From the NCBI GenBank assembly GCA_008680965.1, contig NAKE01000001.1:1054001-1118000 (forward strand): a stretch of 64,000 nucleotides of DNA, given 5' to 3'. The position numbers and the translations under genes were made by a program. The notes below the pieces were generated by a model that ran no database searches, was not told where the DNA came from, and saw only the letters and a list, made by a program, of their open reading frames with translations. Below, piece after piece: positions 17,383 to 25,175 of the stretch. Position 1 is the stretch's first letter, and every line of letters starts with the position of its first letter. This DNA is from Collinsella aerofaciens. Lineage in GTDB: Bacteria > Actinomycetota > Coriobacteriia > Coriobacteriales > Coriobacteriaceae.

Positions 17383-19050
17383 ATGCCTACTGACATCGAA
17401 ATCGCACGTTCCGTCACACCGCTGCCCATTACCGAGGTGGCCAAGAACGCCGGTGTCGACGTAAAGCACCTGATTCCGTACGGCTTCGACAAGGCTAAGG
17501 TCGACTACTCTCTGCTTAATGAGCCAACTGATCACCAGGCCAAGCTCGTCCTCGTGACCGCCATCAACCCCACGCCTGCGGGCGAGGGTAAGACCACCAC
17601 GACCATCGGTCTGGCCGATGGCCTGCGCCGTCGCGGCGTCAAGAGTGCTGTGGCCCTGCGTGAGCCTTCGCTCGGTCCCGTCTTTGGCGTCAAGGGCGGT
17701 GCCGCCGGCGGCGGCTGGGCGCAGGTCATCCCCATGGAGGACATCAACCTGCACTTTACCGGTGACTTCCACGCTATCGGTGCCGCTAACAACCTGCTGG
17801 CCGCCATGCTCGACAACCATATTCAGCAGGGCAACCAGCTCGGTATCGATGTTAAGCGCATCACCTGGAAGCGCGTCGTCGACATGAACGACCGTCAGCT
17901 GCGCCATGTCATCGACGGTATTGGCGGCAAGGCCCAGGGCGTGCCGCGCGAGGACGGCTTCGATATCACCGTTGCCTCCGAGGTCATGGCAATCCTGTGC
18001 CTGTCCACGAGCATCAATGACCTCAAGGAGCGCCTGGGCGAGATTGTTGTCGGCTACAGCTATGCCGGCGAGCCCGTTCGCGCCCGTGACCTTAAGGCTC
18101 AGGGTGCCATGGCGGCCCTGCTCAAGGATGCGCTCAAGCCCAATCTGGTGCAGACGCTCGAGGGTACGCCCGCGTTTGTCCACGGCGGTCCCTTCGCCAA
18201 TATTGCCCACGGCTGCAACTCCATCATGGCCACGCGTATGGCGATGCGCTTTGGCGATGTCGCCATTACCGAGGCCGGCTTCGGTGCCGATCTGGGTGCC
18301 GAGAAGTTCCTCGACATCAAGTGCCGCATGACGGGCGTTCGCCCCAGCGCCGTCGTGGTCGTCGCGACCGCTCGTGCGCTGAAGTACAACGGTGGCGTCG
18401 CCAAGGCCGACCTCAACGAGGAGAACCTCGAGGCACTCAAGGCCGGCATGCCCAACCTGCTGCGTCACGTCGACAACATCCAGAACGTTTATGGTCTGCC
18501 CTGCGTAGTCGCCATCAACCGCTTCCCGACGGACACCGAGGCCGAGCTTGCGCTCATCGAGTCCGAGTGTCAGAAGCTCGGCGTCAACGTTAAGCTTTCC
18601 GAGGTTTGGGCCAAGGGCGGCGAGGGCGCGCTCGAGCTTGCCGATGAGGTCATGCGTCTGATTGAGCAGCCGAGCGAGCTCAAGTTTGCCTATGAGGACG
18701 GCGCCGATGTGGCCGACGCTCTTGAGGCCATTGCCACCAAGGTCTACCGCGCCGACGGCGTCGACTTTACGCCGGCCGCCAAGCGCCAGCTCGCCGAGCT
18801 GCGCGAGAACGGCTTTGGCAACCTGCCGGTGTGCGTGGCCAAGACGCAGTACAGCTTTAGCGACAACGCCAAGGCCCTGGGCGCTCCCGAGAACTACCGC
18901 ATCACGGTGCGCGAGCTCAAGGTTTCCGCCGGTGCCCACTTTGTGGTCGCATTGACTGGCAGTGTTCTGACCATGCCGGGCTTGCCCAAGGTCCCCGCGG
19001 CTGAGAACATCGACGTCGACAGCGACGGCAACATCACCGGCCTGTTCTAA
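17383..19050 (+). CDS. fhs: Formate-tetrahydrofolate ligase
   Basis: A 555-residue enzyme that makes 10-formyl-tetrahydrofolate from formate, ATP and THF. The ATP-binding loop TPAGEGKTTTTIGL is near residue 65, followed by the family signature VKGGAAGGGWAQVIPMED and the later FGADLGAEKFLDIKCR. The ATG at 17383 follows GAAAGGA and gives the usual N-terminus (DIEIARSVTPLPI). The gene stands alone, but fchA and folD, which carry the next two one-carbon steps, lie 12 kb downstream. Together they suggest folate C1 flux, either for purine synthesis or an acetyl-CoA-pathway methyl branch. Confidence 0.97.
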   Translation: MPTDIEIARSVTPLPITEVAKNAGVDVKHLIPYGFDKAKVDYSLLNEPTDHQAKLVLVTAINPTPAGEGKTTTTIGLADGLRRRGVKSAVALREPSLGPVFGVKGGAAGGGWAQVIPMEDINLHFTGDFHAIGAANNLLAAMLDNHIQQGNQLGIDVKRITWKRVVDMNDRQLRHVIDGIGGKAQGVPREDGFDITVASEVMAILCLSTSINDLKERLGEIVVGYSYAGEPVRARDLKAQGAMAALLKDALKPNLVQTLEGTPAFVHGGPFANIAHGCNSIMATRMAMRFGDVAITEAGFGADLGAEKFLDIKCRMTGVRPSAVVVVATARALKYNGGVAKADLNEENLEALKAGMPNLLRHVDNIQNVYGLPCVVAINRFPTDTEAELALIESECQKLGVNVKLSEVWAKGGEGALELADEVMRLIEQPSELKFAYEDGADVADALEAIATKVYRADGVDFTPAAKRQLAELRENGFGNLPVCVAKTQYSFSDNAKALGAPENYRITVRELKVSAGAHFVVALTGSVLTMPGLPKVPAAENIDVDSDGNITGLF

Positions 19051-19075
19051 GCCTGTTGCCCCTAGCTGCCTGCCC

Positions 19076-19112
19076 GCCCCGCCGTGCCCCCAAGGCCCGG
19101 CGGGGCTTTTTT
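19076..19112 (+). terminator. Intrinsic terminator after fhs
   Basis: GCCCCGCCG (19076-19084) pairs with CGGCGGGGC (19098-19106) and is followed by six T. It lies 26 bases after the fhs stop. Confidence 0.88.
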
Positions 19113-19229
19113 ATCCTTAGGCCCGCGCATGTCTTGTAGATACCGACGGGCTCTGCCCATCATAGGCTTTTGCGCGGGTAGAATGCATGGATAACTTGAT
19201 GCTCACGCGCGACGGAAAGGAATCGTTGC

Positions 19230-20219
19230 ATGGATCAGGACAAGACAACCGTGATGGGCGGCTACGGTTCCGCGCAGGCTGGCGATAGCGCCGATGCGAC
19301 CCGCGTTGTTCCCAACCTCGGTTATACCGACCCCGCCGCGACGCAGCCTTCTGCCGAGCCCACCCGGGTTATGGGCTATGGCGACACGGCGCAGGATTCT
19401 TACGCTACATCTTCGCAAGGCCCCTATGGCAACGCAGCTCCGGACCCGTTTGATTACGCGCCGCAGGATTCTTATGCCGCCTCGACGCCGAATCCCTATG
19501 ATGACCTGCCGCAAAATCCCATTCCGCAGCCTCAGCAGACGACGTATATGCCTCGCACGGCGCAGTCTCGCTACGAGTCGCGCGAGCCGTATCGCGAGTA
19601 CCCCAAGTCGATTCCGCAATATGGCGAGGACGAGGAGAAGAAGCCGTCGCGTTCGTCGAGCGTGATCAAGAAGATCCTCATCGTGCTGGCGATCTTCTTT
19701 GCGCTGTCGGTTGTGTTTGCCATTGTGTCGGGCATGCTCAACAAGCGAGGGAGTTCAACGGCCGATACCGCTGCCGAGCAAACCGAGTCCGCCTCGTCTA
19801 GCACCGTCGATCTGAGCGATATCCCGGGGCAGTACTGGTCCAACGCCAAGAAACTTCTCAAGTCGCGCGGCGCCAATCTTTCGAATGCCGTGGTCCTGAC
19901 TGATGATGGCTCAACGCCCGTCATCGATGCCAACTGGGTCGTTACTTCTGCTTACTATAACGACAGCGGCAACCTCGAAATTCAACTCACGCACAAGAAT
20001 AGCTCGGGCAACTCGCCCGACGGCCAAAGCGGTACCGACAGCTCGAGTTCCAATACGCTGGAGGACTTGAGCAACAAGGCACAGGAGCTTGGGGATAAGG
20101 CCCAAGAGCTGGGCGACACGGCCCAGAACCTGGGCGACACCGCTCAGAACTTGGGCGGCATGGCGACGGATGCCTGGAACGCTCTGCAAAACGGCATCTC
20201 GGGCGCTCAGGGAAACTAG
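19230..20219 (+). CDS. Single-pass membrane protein with disordered N-terminus and repeat tail
   Basis: A 329-residue protein I do not recognise. The first 140 residues are rich in Pro, Tyr, Asp, Gln and Thr, with repeated Thr-Arg-Val motifs (DATRVVP, PTRVMGYG) and likely disorder. One membrane segment follows (about 148-168, ILIVLAIFFALSVVFAIVSG), flanked by KK, so the C-terminal half should be outside. That half has a compact region of about 60 residues (IPGQYWSNAKKLLKSRGAN...NLEIQLTHK) resembling a single PASTA-like fold, then heptad-like repeats (AQELGDKAQELGDTAQNL). A cytoplasmic Thr-rich tail plus an outer PASTA-like module would suit a partner or substrate of a Ser/Thr kinase, but that is speculation. 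Confidence 0.7.
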   Translation: MDQDKTTVMGGYGSAQAGDSADATRVVPNLGYTDPAATQPSAEPTRVMGYGDTAQDSYATSSQGPYGNAAPDPFDYAPQDSYAASTPNPYDDLPQNPIPQPQQTTYMPRTAQSRYESREPYREYPKSIPQYGEDEEKKPSRSSSVIKKILIVLAIFFALSVVFAIVSGMLNKRGSSTADTAAEQTESASSSTVDLSDIPGQYWSNAKKLLKSRGANLSNAVVLTDDGSTPVIDANWVVTSAYYNDSGNLEIQLTHKNSSGNSPDGQSGTDSSSSNTLEDLSNKAQELGDKAQELGDTAQNLGDTAQNLGGMATDAWNALQNGISGAQGN

Positions 20220-20231
20220 CTGTTAAGCGGG

Positions 20232-21413
20232 CTACAGCTGCTCGGCCGGACGGTCGGGCGAGCTAAAGCCCGAGTCAAACGTAACGACGCATGAGGCATT
20301 GGGTCGGCGCTCGTGCACGATGCGCGTGACGAGCTCCAGCAGCTCCTCGTCGGATATGTCAAAGCCGTCGGGACGCACAAGGTCAAACGAAACGAACCCG
20401 TCGTGCTCGTGCAGGTCGTGGATGGAGAGCGCGGGATCGATCTGCATGATGCCGCGCTTGACCCAGCCGCGCAGGTCGTCGCCGGTGGTGGCGATGGGGT
20501 CACAGTGCAACGTGATGCCGATGCCCATCTGACGCTTGATGTCGTGCTCGATGGTGTCCAAAATCTCGTGGTGCTCAAATGCGTCGCCCTCGCCGGGCAT
20601 CTCCACGTGGGCGCTGGCAAACTGACGACCGGGGCCGTAGTCGTGCACCATCAGGTCGTGTGTGCCCAAGACCTGCGGATAGGACATGATCTTGTCGCGG
20701 ATTGCCTGAACGAGCTTGGGGTCGGGCGCTTGTCCCAGCAACGGGCTGATGGCGTCGCGCACTAGACCCATGCCGCTGATGCAGATGAAGATGCCCACAC
20801 CCAGGCCTGCCCAGCCATCGAGGTCAAAGCCGGTCGTCTGCGAAATAAGCGCCGCCATCAAGACCGAACCCGAGGTGATGACGTCGTTTTTGGAGTCCTG
20901 TGCTGTGGCAATGAGTGTTTCGGAATCGATACGGTTGCCCAGCGCGCGGTTGAATGCGGCCATCCAGAGCTTAACGAGCATGGATGTAGCCAGTGCCGCA
21001 AGGGAAACGAGCGTGTAAGCGGTGGGGGAAGGCTTGATGATCTTGGTGACCGACTCGAGGATCAGGTTGATGCCGACGGCGCAAACCAGGACGGCGACAA
21101 ACAAGCCGGCGAGGTACTCGTAGCGGCCGTGGCCATAGGGGTGGCCTTCGTCTGCCGGGCGGCTGGCGAGGCGGAACCCGAGCAGGCTCACGATGTTGCT
21201 CGAGGCATCGGAGAGGTTGTTGAAAGCGTCGGCGATGAGGGAGACGGAGCCAGCGAGCAGGCCCGCGATGCCCTTGGCCAGGCACAGGGTGATGTTGAGG
21301 CCAATGCAGATGAGGCTTGCGGCGAAGCCCGCGTTGGTGCGGCAGGAGGTATCGACCGGCTCGCCCTCGCTGCCGGGAACAAGCGTATGTACCAGCTGAT
21401 TTACAAATAGCAT
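20232..21413 (-). CDS. Cation diffusion facilitator family metal transporter
   Basis: A 393-residue CDF-type efflux transporter that exchanges divalent metal ions for protons. Membrane segments cover the first half, with the metal-site motif SLIADAFNNLSD and the family HPYGHGRYEYL loop. The cytoplasmic C-terminal half has the dimerising domain with GxHDLMVHDYGPG. The start at 21413 (MLFVNQLVHTL) follows GAGGA about 8 bases upstream; longer forms from 21434 or 21572 lack a ribosome binding site. The C-terminal region extends about 70 residues past the usual domain end. The metal cannot be told from sequence alone. It converges with the gene at 19230-20219. Confidence 0.92.
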   Translation of the reverse strand: MLFVNQLVHTLVPGSEGEPVDTSCRTNAGFAASLICIGLNITLCLAKGIAGLLAGSVSLIADAFNNLSDASSNIVSLLGFRLASRPADEGHPYGHGRYEYLAGLFVAVLVCAVGINLILESVTKIIKPSPTAYTLVSLAALATSMLVKLWMAAFNRALGNRIDSETLIATAQDSKNDVITSGSVLMAALISQTTGFDLDGWAGLGVGIFICISGMGLVRDAISPLLGQAPDPKLVQAIRDKIMSYPQVLGTHDLMVHDYGPGRQFASAHVEMPGEGDAFEHHEILDTIEHDIKRQMGIGITLHCDPIATTGDDLRGWVKRGIMQIDPALSIHDLHEHDGFVSFDLVRPDGFDISDEELLELVTRIVHERRPNASCVVTFDSGFSSPDRPAEQL

Positions 21414-21631
21414 AGCGGTCGTCCTCACAATCATGTTTAAGGGGATAGTGTAGCTCGCGCGGAGGCGCTGTGCACCGATGCTCAGAAAATGCAGCAATGG
21501 TCTGCCGGTGCTAACGAGCGAGCCTTCTCGTCTGCCTGGGTGGTCCATTTTGGGCCACATGGGTATGGGCATGTGCCTGTTTGCTCGACATACTTAACGT
21601 CGACAGCCCCTGTGCAAAGGAGGACGTTTCC

Positions 21632-22969
21632 ATGGACGAGATGTTTGCCATTAAATGTCAAAACTGCGGCGGCCCTATGTACTCGCACCAGGCTAAGCGC
21701 AGCTTTGAGTGCGCCTATTGTGGTGCGGTCATTCCGTGGCAGGCGGACGCCGGAGAGCCCAAGAGCGCTTTGGGCATTCGCCATACGCCGTTGACGGTGG
21801 TGGATGGACTGCTCAAGCTCACGCATGTGTCGCAACTCGAGCGCCCGGAGGACCCGGACTGGTATTTCTTCAATTCGCATTGGCGCAACCAGTCGGTCCT
21901 GGAACATCTGCTGTGGGAGGATCGCGGCACGGCGCAGGAGTTCCAAGAGGCCACGCATGTGAGCATTCCTTGCCCCTTCTGCGGAGCGTCCTTTGAGGGC
22001 GAGTCAACGCAGCGTGTGTTTGAGTGCCCGTCCTGCGGCAACAAGATCGGCATTGCCGACCTGCTCAAGCCCGGTACGTTTAGCAAACGTCTGACCATGG
22101 GCGTGGGTGCGGAGTATGTGCCGGAGCAGGGTATTCCCTGCGAAATCTCACCGCAGCAGGCACGTGCCAACGCGCTGCAGCTGGTGCGCCAGTACCCGGA
22201 TGCCTTTGCCGGGCACGACGTGGAAGACGCGATCCAAAACGACATGATGCTCTTCTATTTCCCCATGGCGCTGGCGGACCTGCGTATGATGGCGAGCTTC
22301 CCGGGCAAGGGCCTGAGCAAGGAAACCCTGGTGTACTACGAGGTGCTCGACTGGGCGTATCCGCGGGCAAACTATCTGGATGTTCGCCTTATGGGCATTT
22401 TGGAGCCATGGGACTTTGCCAAGGTCGGCCCGTTCGATCCCGCCATGCAGGAAGGTGACTTCCGCGTCGTCTCCGTCGATGCGTCTACCAAGGACCAGGT
22501 GGTCATTGATAAGCTGGCGCTCGACATTGCCGGCAACGATGCCGAGGCGGTGCTGGGGCTCAATAAAAAGAGCATCCGAACCTGGGCGCGCAAGGCCCGC
22601 AAGCATAAGGATGGCCTGGTGATGGTGCCGGTGTACTTTGTCGACCGTCCGGCAACGGACAGCCGCGATGGCGAGCAGGTGCGCATCGCCGTGAACGGCC
22701 AGACGGGCCGCGCGGCCGCGGTGGTGTTTAGCGACAAGCGCGAGACGCATATCGTGGCACCGCTCAACCCGAGCCTGCATCTGTCCGGCGAGAGCACCGT
22801 GCACGCCACGCCCATCGAGGTCAAATACGTTAAGTCGCCGTTTCTGTACCAGATCGTGCGCCGTGGAGGCGGCGAGCAACCGCGCCAGGTTGCAGCGGCA
22901 GCTGAGGGTTCCTACCGAGAAGAAAAGCCCAAACGCAAGGGATTGTTCGCTGCGATTTTTGGTAAGTAG
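21632..22969 (+). CDS. Zinc-ribbon protein of unknown function
   Basis: A 445-residue protein with two zinc-ribbon pairs near the N-terminus. The first is CQNCGG...CAYCG (about 8-32), the second CPFCGAS...CPSCGNK (about 113-136). The rest (about 150-420) has no family I recognise; it looks globular and soluble, with a basic C-terminus KRKGLFAAIFGK. AAAGGAGG lies 8 bases before the ATG at 21632. It is transcribed divergently from the CDF transporter, with about 220 bases between their starts. Zinc ribbons usually bind nucleic acid or act as structural knobs in protein complexes; nothing narrower can be said. Confidence 0.7.
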   Translation: MDEMFAIKCQNCGGPMYSHQAKRSFECAYCGAVIPWQADAGEPKSALGIRHTPLTVVDGLLKLTHVSQLERPEDPDWYFFNSHWRNQSVLEHLLWEDRGTAQEFQEATHVSIPCPFCGASFEGESTQRVFECPSCGNKIGIADLLKPGTFSKRLTMGVGAEYVPEQGIPCEISPQQARANALQLVRQYPDAFAGHDVEDAIQNDMMLFYFPMALADLRMMASFPGKGLSKETLVYYEVLDWAYPRANYLDVRLMGILEPWDFAKVGPFDPAMQEGDFRVVSVDASTKDQVVIDKLALDIAGNDAEAVLGLNKKSIRTWARKARKHKDGLVMVPVYFVDRPATDSRDGEQVRIAVNGQTGRAAAVVFSDKRETHIVAPLNPSLHLSGESTVHATPIEVKYVKSPFLYQIVRRGGGEQPRQVAAAAEGSYREEKPKRKGLFAAIFGK

Positions 22970-23085
22970 GGGAGTGGTGCCGGGGCGTCGGGCTGCATCG
23001 CAAGGTCATGAGACGAACTTAAGACTGCTGGGAACGTGCTACCATTGCCGATAGCCTTAATCTTGTAAGAAGCGGAGGCCAGATT

Positions 23086-23457
23086 ATGGGTTTTGCGGAT
23101 CAGCAGCTTCAGCTTCAGGTACCGTATTCTCCTGACGACACGTTTAATGCCTTGAAGGCAGCTATGGAAAAGCTGCCTAAAGTAAAAGTTGATAGTGCAT
23201 CGCCCACAACAAGAACAGTTGCAGCCGAGATTGGTATGAGCCTTTGGTCTTGGGGCGAAAATATCAGTATTTCGGTTGTTCCAGTTGAAGGCGGATCTGG
23301 CGTTACTGTCAAGTCGTCATCTAAGGTCAGGGCAAACGTATTAAACGGGGGCAAAAATGCAAAGAATATTGCCGAGATAGTCGATGCCCTATCGAAGGAG
23401 CTTGAGCGGTATCCGCAGGTTTCACAGACTATTGAGACGCTGGCGGATAGTGATTGA
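23086..23457 (+). CDS. Small uncharacterised protein linked to a SHOCT module
   Basis: A 123-residue protein with an alpha/beta feel (YSPDDTFNALKAAMEKL, then strands such as RTVAAEIGMSLWSWGENISISVVPV, then a helix NIAEIVDALSKELERY). Its base composition is less GC-rich than its neighbours'. It stops at TGA 23455-23457, and eight bases earlier a second frame opens that encodes a SHOCT domain. In related proteins such an alpha/beta domain is often joined to a C-terminal SHOCT, so this gene and 23450-23554 are probably one protein split by a frameshift or by coupled translation. Confidence 0.6.
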   Translation: MGFADQQLQLQVPYSPDDTFNALKAAMEKLPKVKVDSASPTTRTVAAEIGMSLWSWGENISISVVPVEGGSGVTVKSSSKVRANVLNGGKNAKNIAEIVDALSKELERYPQVSQTIETLADSD

Positions 23458-23554
23458 TGTAGTTGCAAGGCTTGAGAGGCTTGCAACGCTGCGTGATAGT
23501 GGAGTGCTTACCGAGGAAGAGTTTGCTGCAGAAAAGGCAAAAATCTTTTTGTAA
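23450..23554 (+). CDS. SHOCT-domain fragment in the +1 frame
   Basis: A 34-residue frame starting with GTG at 23450 reads VVARLERLATLRDSGV...TEEEFAAEKAKIF, a clear SHOCT (short C-terminal) domain: the L-x-x-L-x-D-x-G-x-x-T-x-x-E-F pattern. Such domains are almost always at the C-terminus of a longer protein. Here it overlaps the end of the previous gene by 8 bases in the +1 frame. It may be translated by a ribosomal frameshift, as a separate coupled peptide, or be a recent frameshift mutation. No strong slippery sequence is visible at the junction. Confidence 0.55.
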   Translation: MIDVVARLERLATLRDSGVLTEEEFAAEKAKIFL

Positions 23555-23705
23555 TCAGACACGGTGGTTGGATTTGCATTCTATTATTGAACTTGGTTAT
23601 ACCAGGCTGAAAATATCGTGTGTAATAAAGGTGCGTAGTAGTCTCGTCTTGATTGGCAGATGTAAATAAACGGTGGAACGGCTGTAAAAGAGCCTTGCCA
23701 CTGGG

Positions 23706-23811
23706 TAAAATCAGGATGTGCCGCGGAACCCGCTCCTCAGTCGGTCAACTTTGGAAGCGCGGGCAACGCAGGTGCTATCGTCTTAAAGGGTCGGCTGCAA
23801 CCGACCCTTTT
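23706..23811 (+). ncRNA. Candidate small RNA, possible antitoxin of the convergent peptide
   Basis: TAAAAT at 23706-23711 could be a -10 box, and an intrinsic terminator closes at 23811, giving an RNA of about 95 bases. It contains GCCGCGGAACCCGC (23720-23733) and GCGGGCAACGC (23759-23769). Near-identical copies occur in opposite orientation (23966-23979 and 23953-23963), just after a TAAAAT on the minus strand that would start the mRNA of the peptide at 23834-23926. The two transcripts would converge on one terminator. No canonical -35 is present. Confidence 0.4.
23785..23811. terminator. Bidirectional intrinsic terminator
   Basis: AAAGGGTCGG (23785-23794) pairs with CCGACCCTTT (23801-23810). 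On the plus strand TTTTC follows, and on the minus strand CCCTTTAAG. It would end both the plus-strand small RNA and the minus-strand peptide mRNA. Confidence 0.75.
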
Positions 23812-23833
23812 CTATGACTCCCTTCGCTATCCG

Positions 23834-23926
23834 TTACTGCTTATATTCCCGCCAGATCGAGTAGAGGTTCCGGGCAATGCCGGTCACATACATCGAGAGG
23901 CGCAGGATTTCAAGAAACAAGTTCAT
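23834..23926 (-). CDS. 30-residue amphipathic peptide, candidate type I toxin
   Basis: An ATG at 23926 opens a 30-codon frame beginning MNLFLEILRLSMYVTGIA, followed by a charged end (NLYSIWREYKQ). It is mildly hydrophobic with a polar C-terminus, as in short membrane-acting toxins. GGGGTGA lies 6 bases upstream as a possible ribosome site. On the minus strand a TAAAAT (23992-23987) lies about 60 bases upstream of the ATG. The mRNA would run into the bidirectional terminator at 23785-23811, opposite a small RNA. The layout resembles Fst/par-type loci, but sequence identity with known toxins is not claimed. Confidence 0.4.
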   Translation of the reverse strand: MNLFLEILRLSMYVTGIARNLYSIWREYKQ

Positions 23927-24069
23927 AGGCTTCACCCCAATCGGAGATCGGAGCGTTGCCCGCAGGCGGATTCCGCGGCGGTCAAGATTTTACCTCACAG
24001 GCCGCGGTGGGAGACATCCTATCCACCCCCTGGTTTGGAGCAGTGTCGATCTGACGGGCAATCAAGCCT

Positions 24070-24291
24070 TTAGCTCTCTTTGAATTGAGCAAGCATCTGC
24101 CCGAAGAAGCTGAGCCCGGATGGCTCATAAATGAGTGAGCCGCCATCTTCGGTCCGGTAGACCCCGCAGGGGAGGTAGCGCCCGTCGGGAAGGACGTAAA
24201 GGTTTTCTTCCTCCATCAGTCCCGTTGGGAGTATCGGGGTCTCGTTTTCGCCCATTTGGAACTCATCGATATTCGCGATCTTCCTCTCCAT
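24070..24291 (-). CDS. Small hypothetical protein (73 residues)
   Basis: A 73-residue acidic protein with no family I recognise (MERKIANIDEFQMGENETP...LPDGRYLPCGVYRTEDGG). It looks like a small beta-rich domain: the stretch NLYVLPDGRYLPCGVYR reads as two strands around a turn. TAGGAGG precedes the ATG at good spacing. It follows the ADP-ribosylglycohydrolase by 32 bases on the same strand, so it is likely co-transcribed and may be functionally linked to that enzyme. Confidence 0.65.
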   Translation of the reverse strand: MERKIANIDEFQMGENETPILPTGLMEEENLYVLPDGRYLPCGVYRTEDGGSLIYEPSGLSFFGQMLAQFKES

Positions 24292-24323
24292 GATGCCTCC
24301 TACCTTATTTCTTGAATGGCGCC

Positions 24324-25112
24324 CTAAAACAAGCAGCTCTCAATCAACTCTTTACCGCGCAGGGTGTCGATCCATTTCTGCGGAATTGCGTCCATGCCGT
24401 ATGCTGCGCCGGCGAGGGCGCCTGCGACGGCTGCGGTGGTGTCGGTGTCGTCGCCCAGGTTGACGGCGGCAAGCACACAATCATCGTAGCTGTTAGTGTT
24501 GACGAAGCACCAAGTGGCTGCCTTAAGCGTGTCGCGCACGAAGCCACCCGACCTGATTTCGTGCTCGGGTGCATCTTTCAGACAGAGTGTCCATTCGGGG
24601 AGCGCGCCGTCCATCTCGGACCTCAACAGTTCGATGAACTTGACACATGACTCGGTCGATGTTCTATGAGCGTGGGTGATTGCAGAGACCTCACGGATCT
24701 CTTTGTCTGTTGCATCGGCAAACGCCAGGGGTGCGATGCGCATGAGCGAGCCGTTGCCGTTGTCGCGCTCGCCGGAGCCACCCTTGCCGGAGCGAAGGGC
24801 GCGGGCGGTCGTTCCTCCGTAGTCGAAGACGCCATCAATCGTGTACTCGTCGTTGGCGATCCAGCTCACGAATTTGTCGCGCATGTCCTCGGTGTCAATG
24901 CGGCCGAGCTCTCTGATGGAGTCGCAGGTGGCGAGCGTCATAGATGTGTCGTCGCTCCAGGTGCCGGCGGTCTGCTCGTGCGTGCCGTAGCCGATCATGT
25001 CGGTGCATTCGAACGTGCCACGAGGTCTGAACTCGTAGGGAACGCCCAGCGCGTCACCGACGGCAAGCCCATAGATGCAGTCGCGCAGTGTTGTTTTCGG
25101 TCTGTGTGTCAT
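24324..25112 (-). CDS. ADP-ribosylglycohydrolase family protein
   Basis: A 262-residue DraG/ARH-type hydrolase that removes ADP-ribose from proteins or nucleic acids. The two metal-binding motifs are present: GTWSDDTSMTLAT near residue 50 and NLGDDTDTTAAVAGALAGAAYG near residue 220. The N-terminal GLAVGDALGVPYEF is the family start. A GAGGAG site lies before the ATG at 25112. No matching ADP-ribosyltransferase is in the window, so the substrate is open. Its neighbours on the same strand are a YhcG-type nuclease upstream and a small protein downstream. Confidence 0.92.
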   Translation of the reverse strand: MTHRPKTTLRDCIYGLAVGDALGVPYEFRPRGTFECTDMIGYGTHEQTAGTWSDDTSMTLATCDSIRELGRIDTEDMRDKFVSWIANDEYTIDGVFDYGGTTARALRSGKGGSGERDNGNGSLMRIAPLAFADATDKEIREVSAITHAHRTSTESCVKFIELLRSEMDGALPEWTLCLKDAPEHEIRSGGFVRDTLKAATWCFVNTNSYDDCVLAAVNLGDDTDTTAAVAGALAGAAYGMDAIPQKWIDTLRGKELIESCLF

Positions 25113-25175
25113 GGAAAGCTCCTCTTTTCCCGGGTGATGTGGAGCGCCGTCGGGGGTATCGGTCGCAACGTGCTG

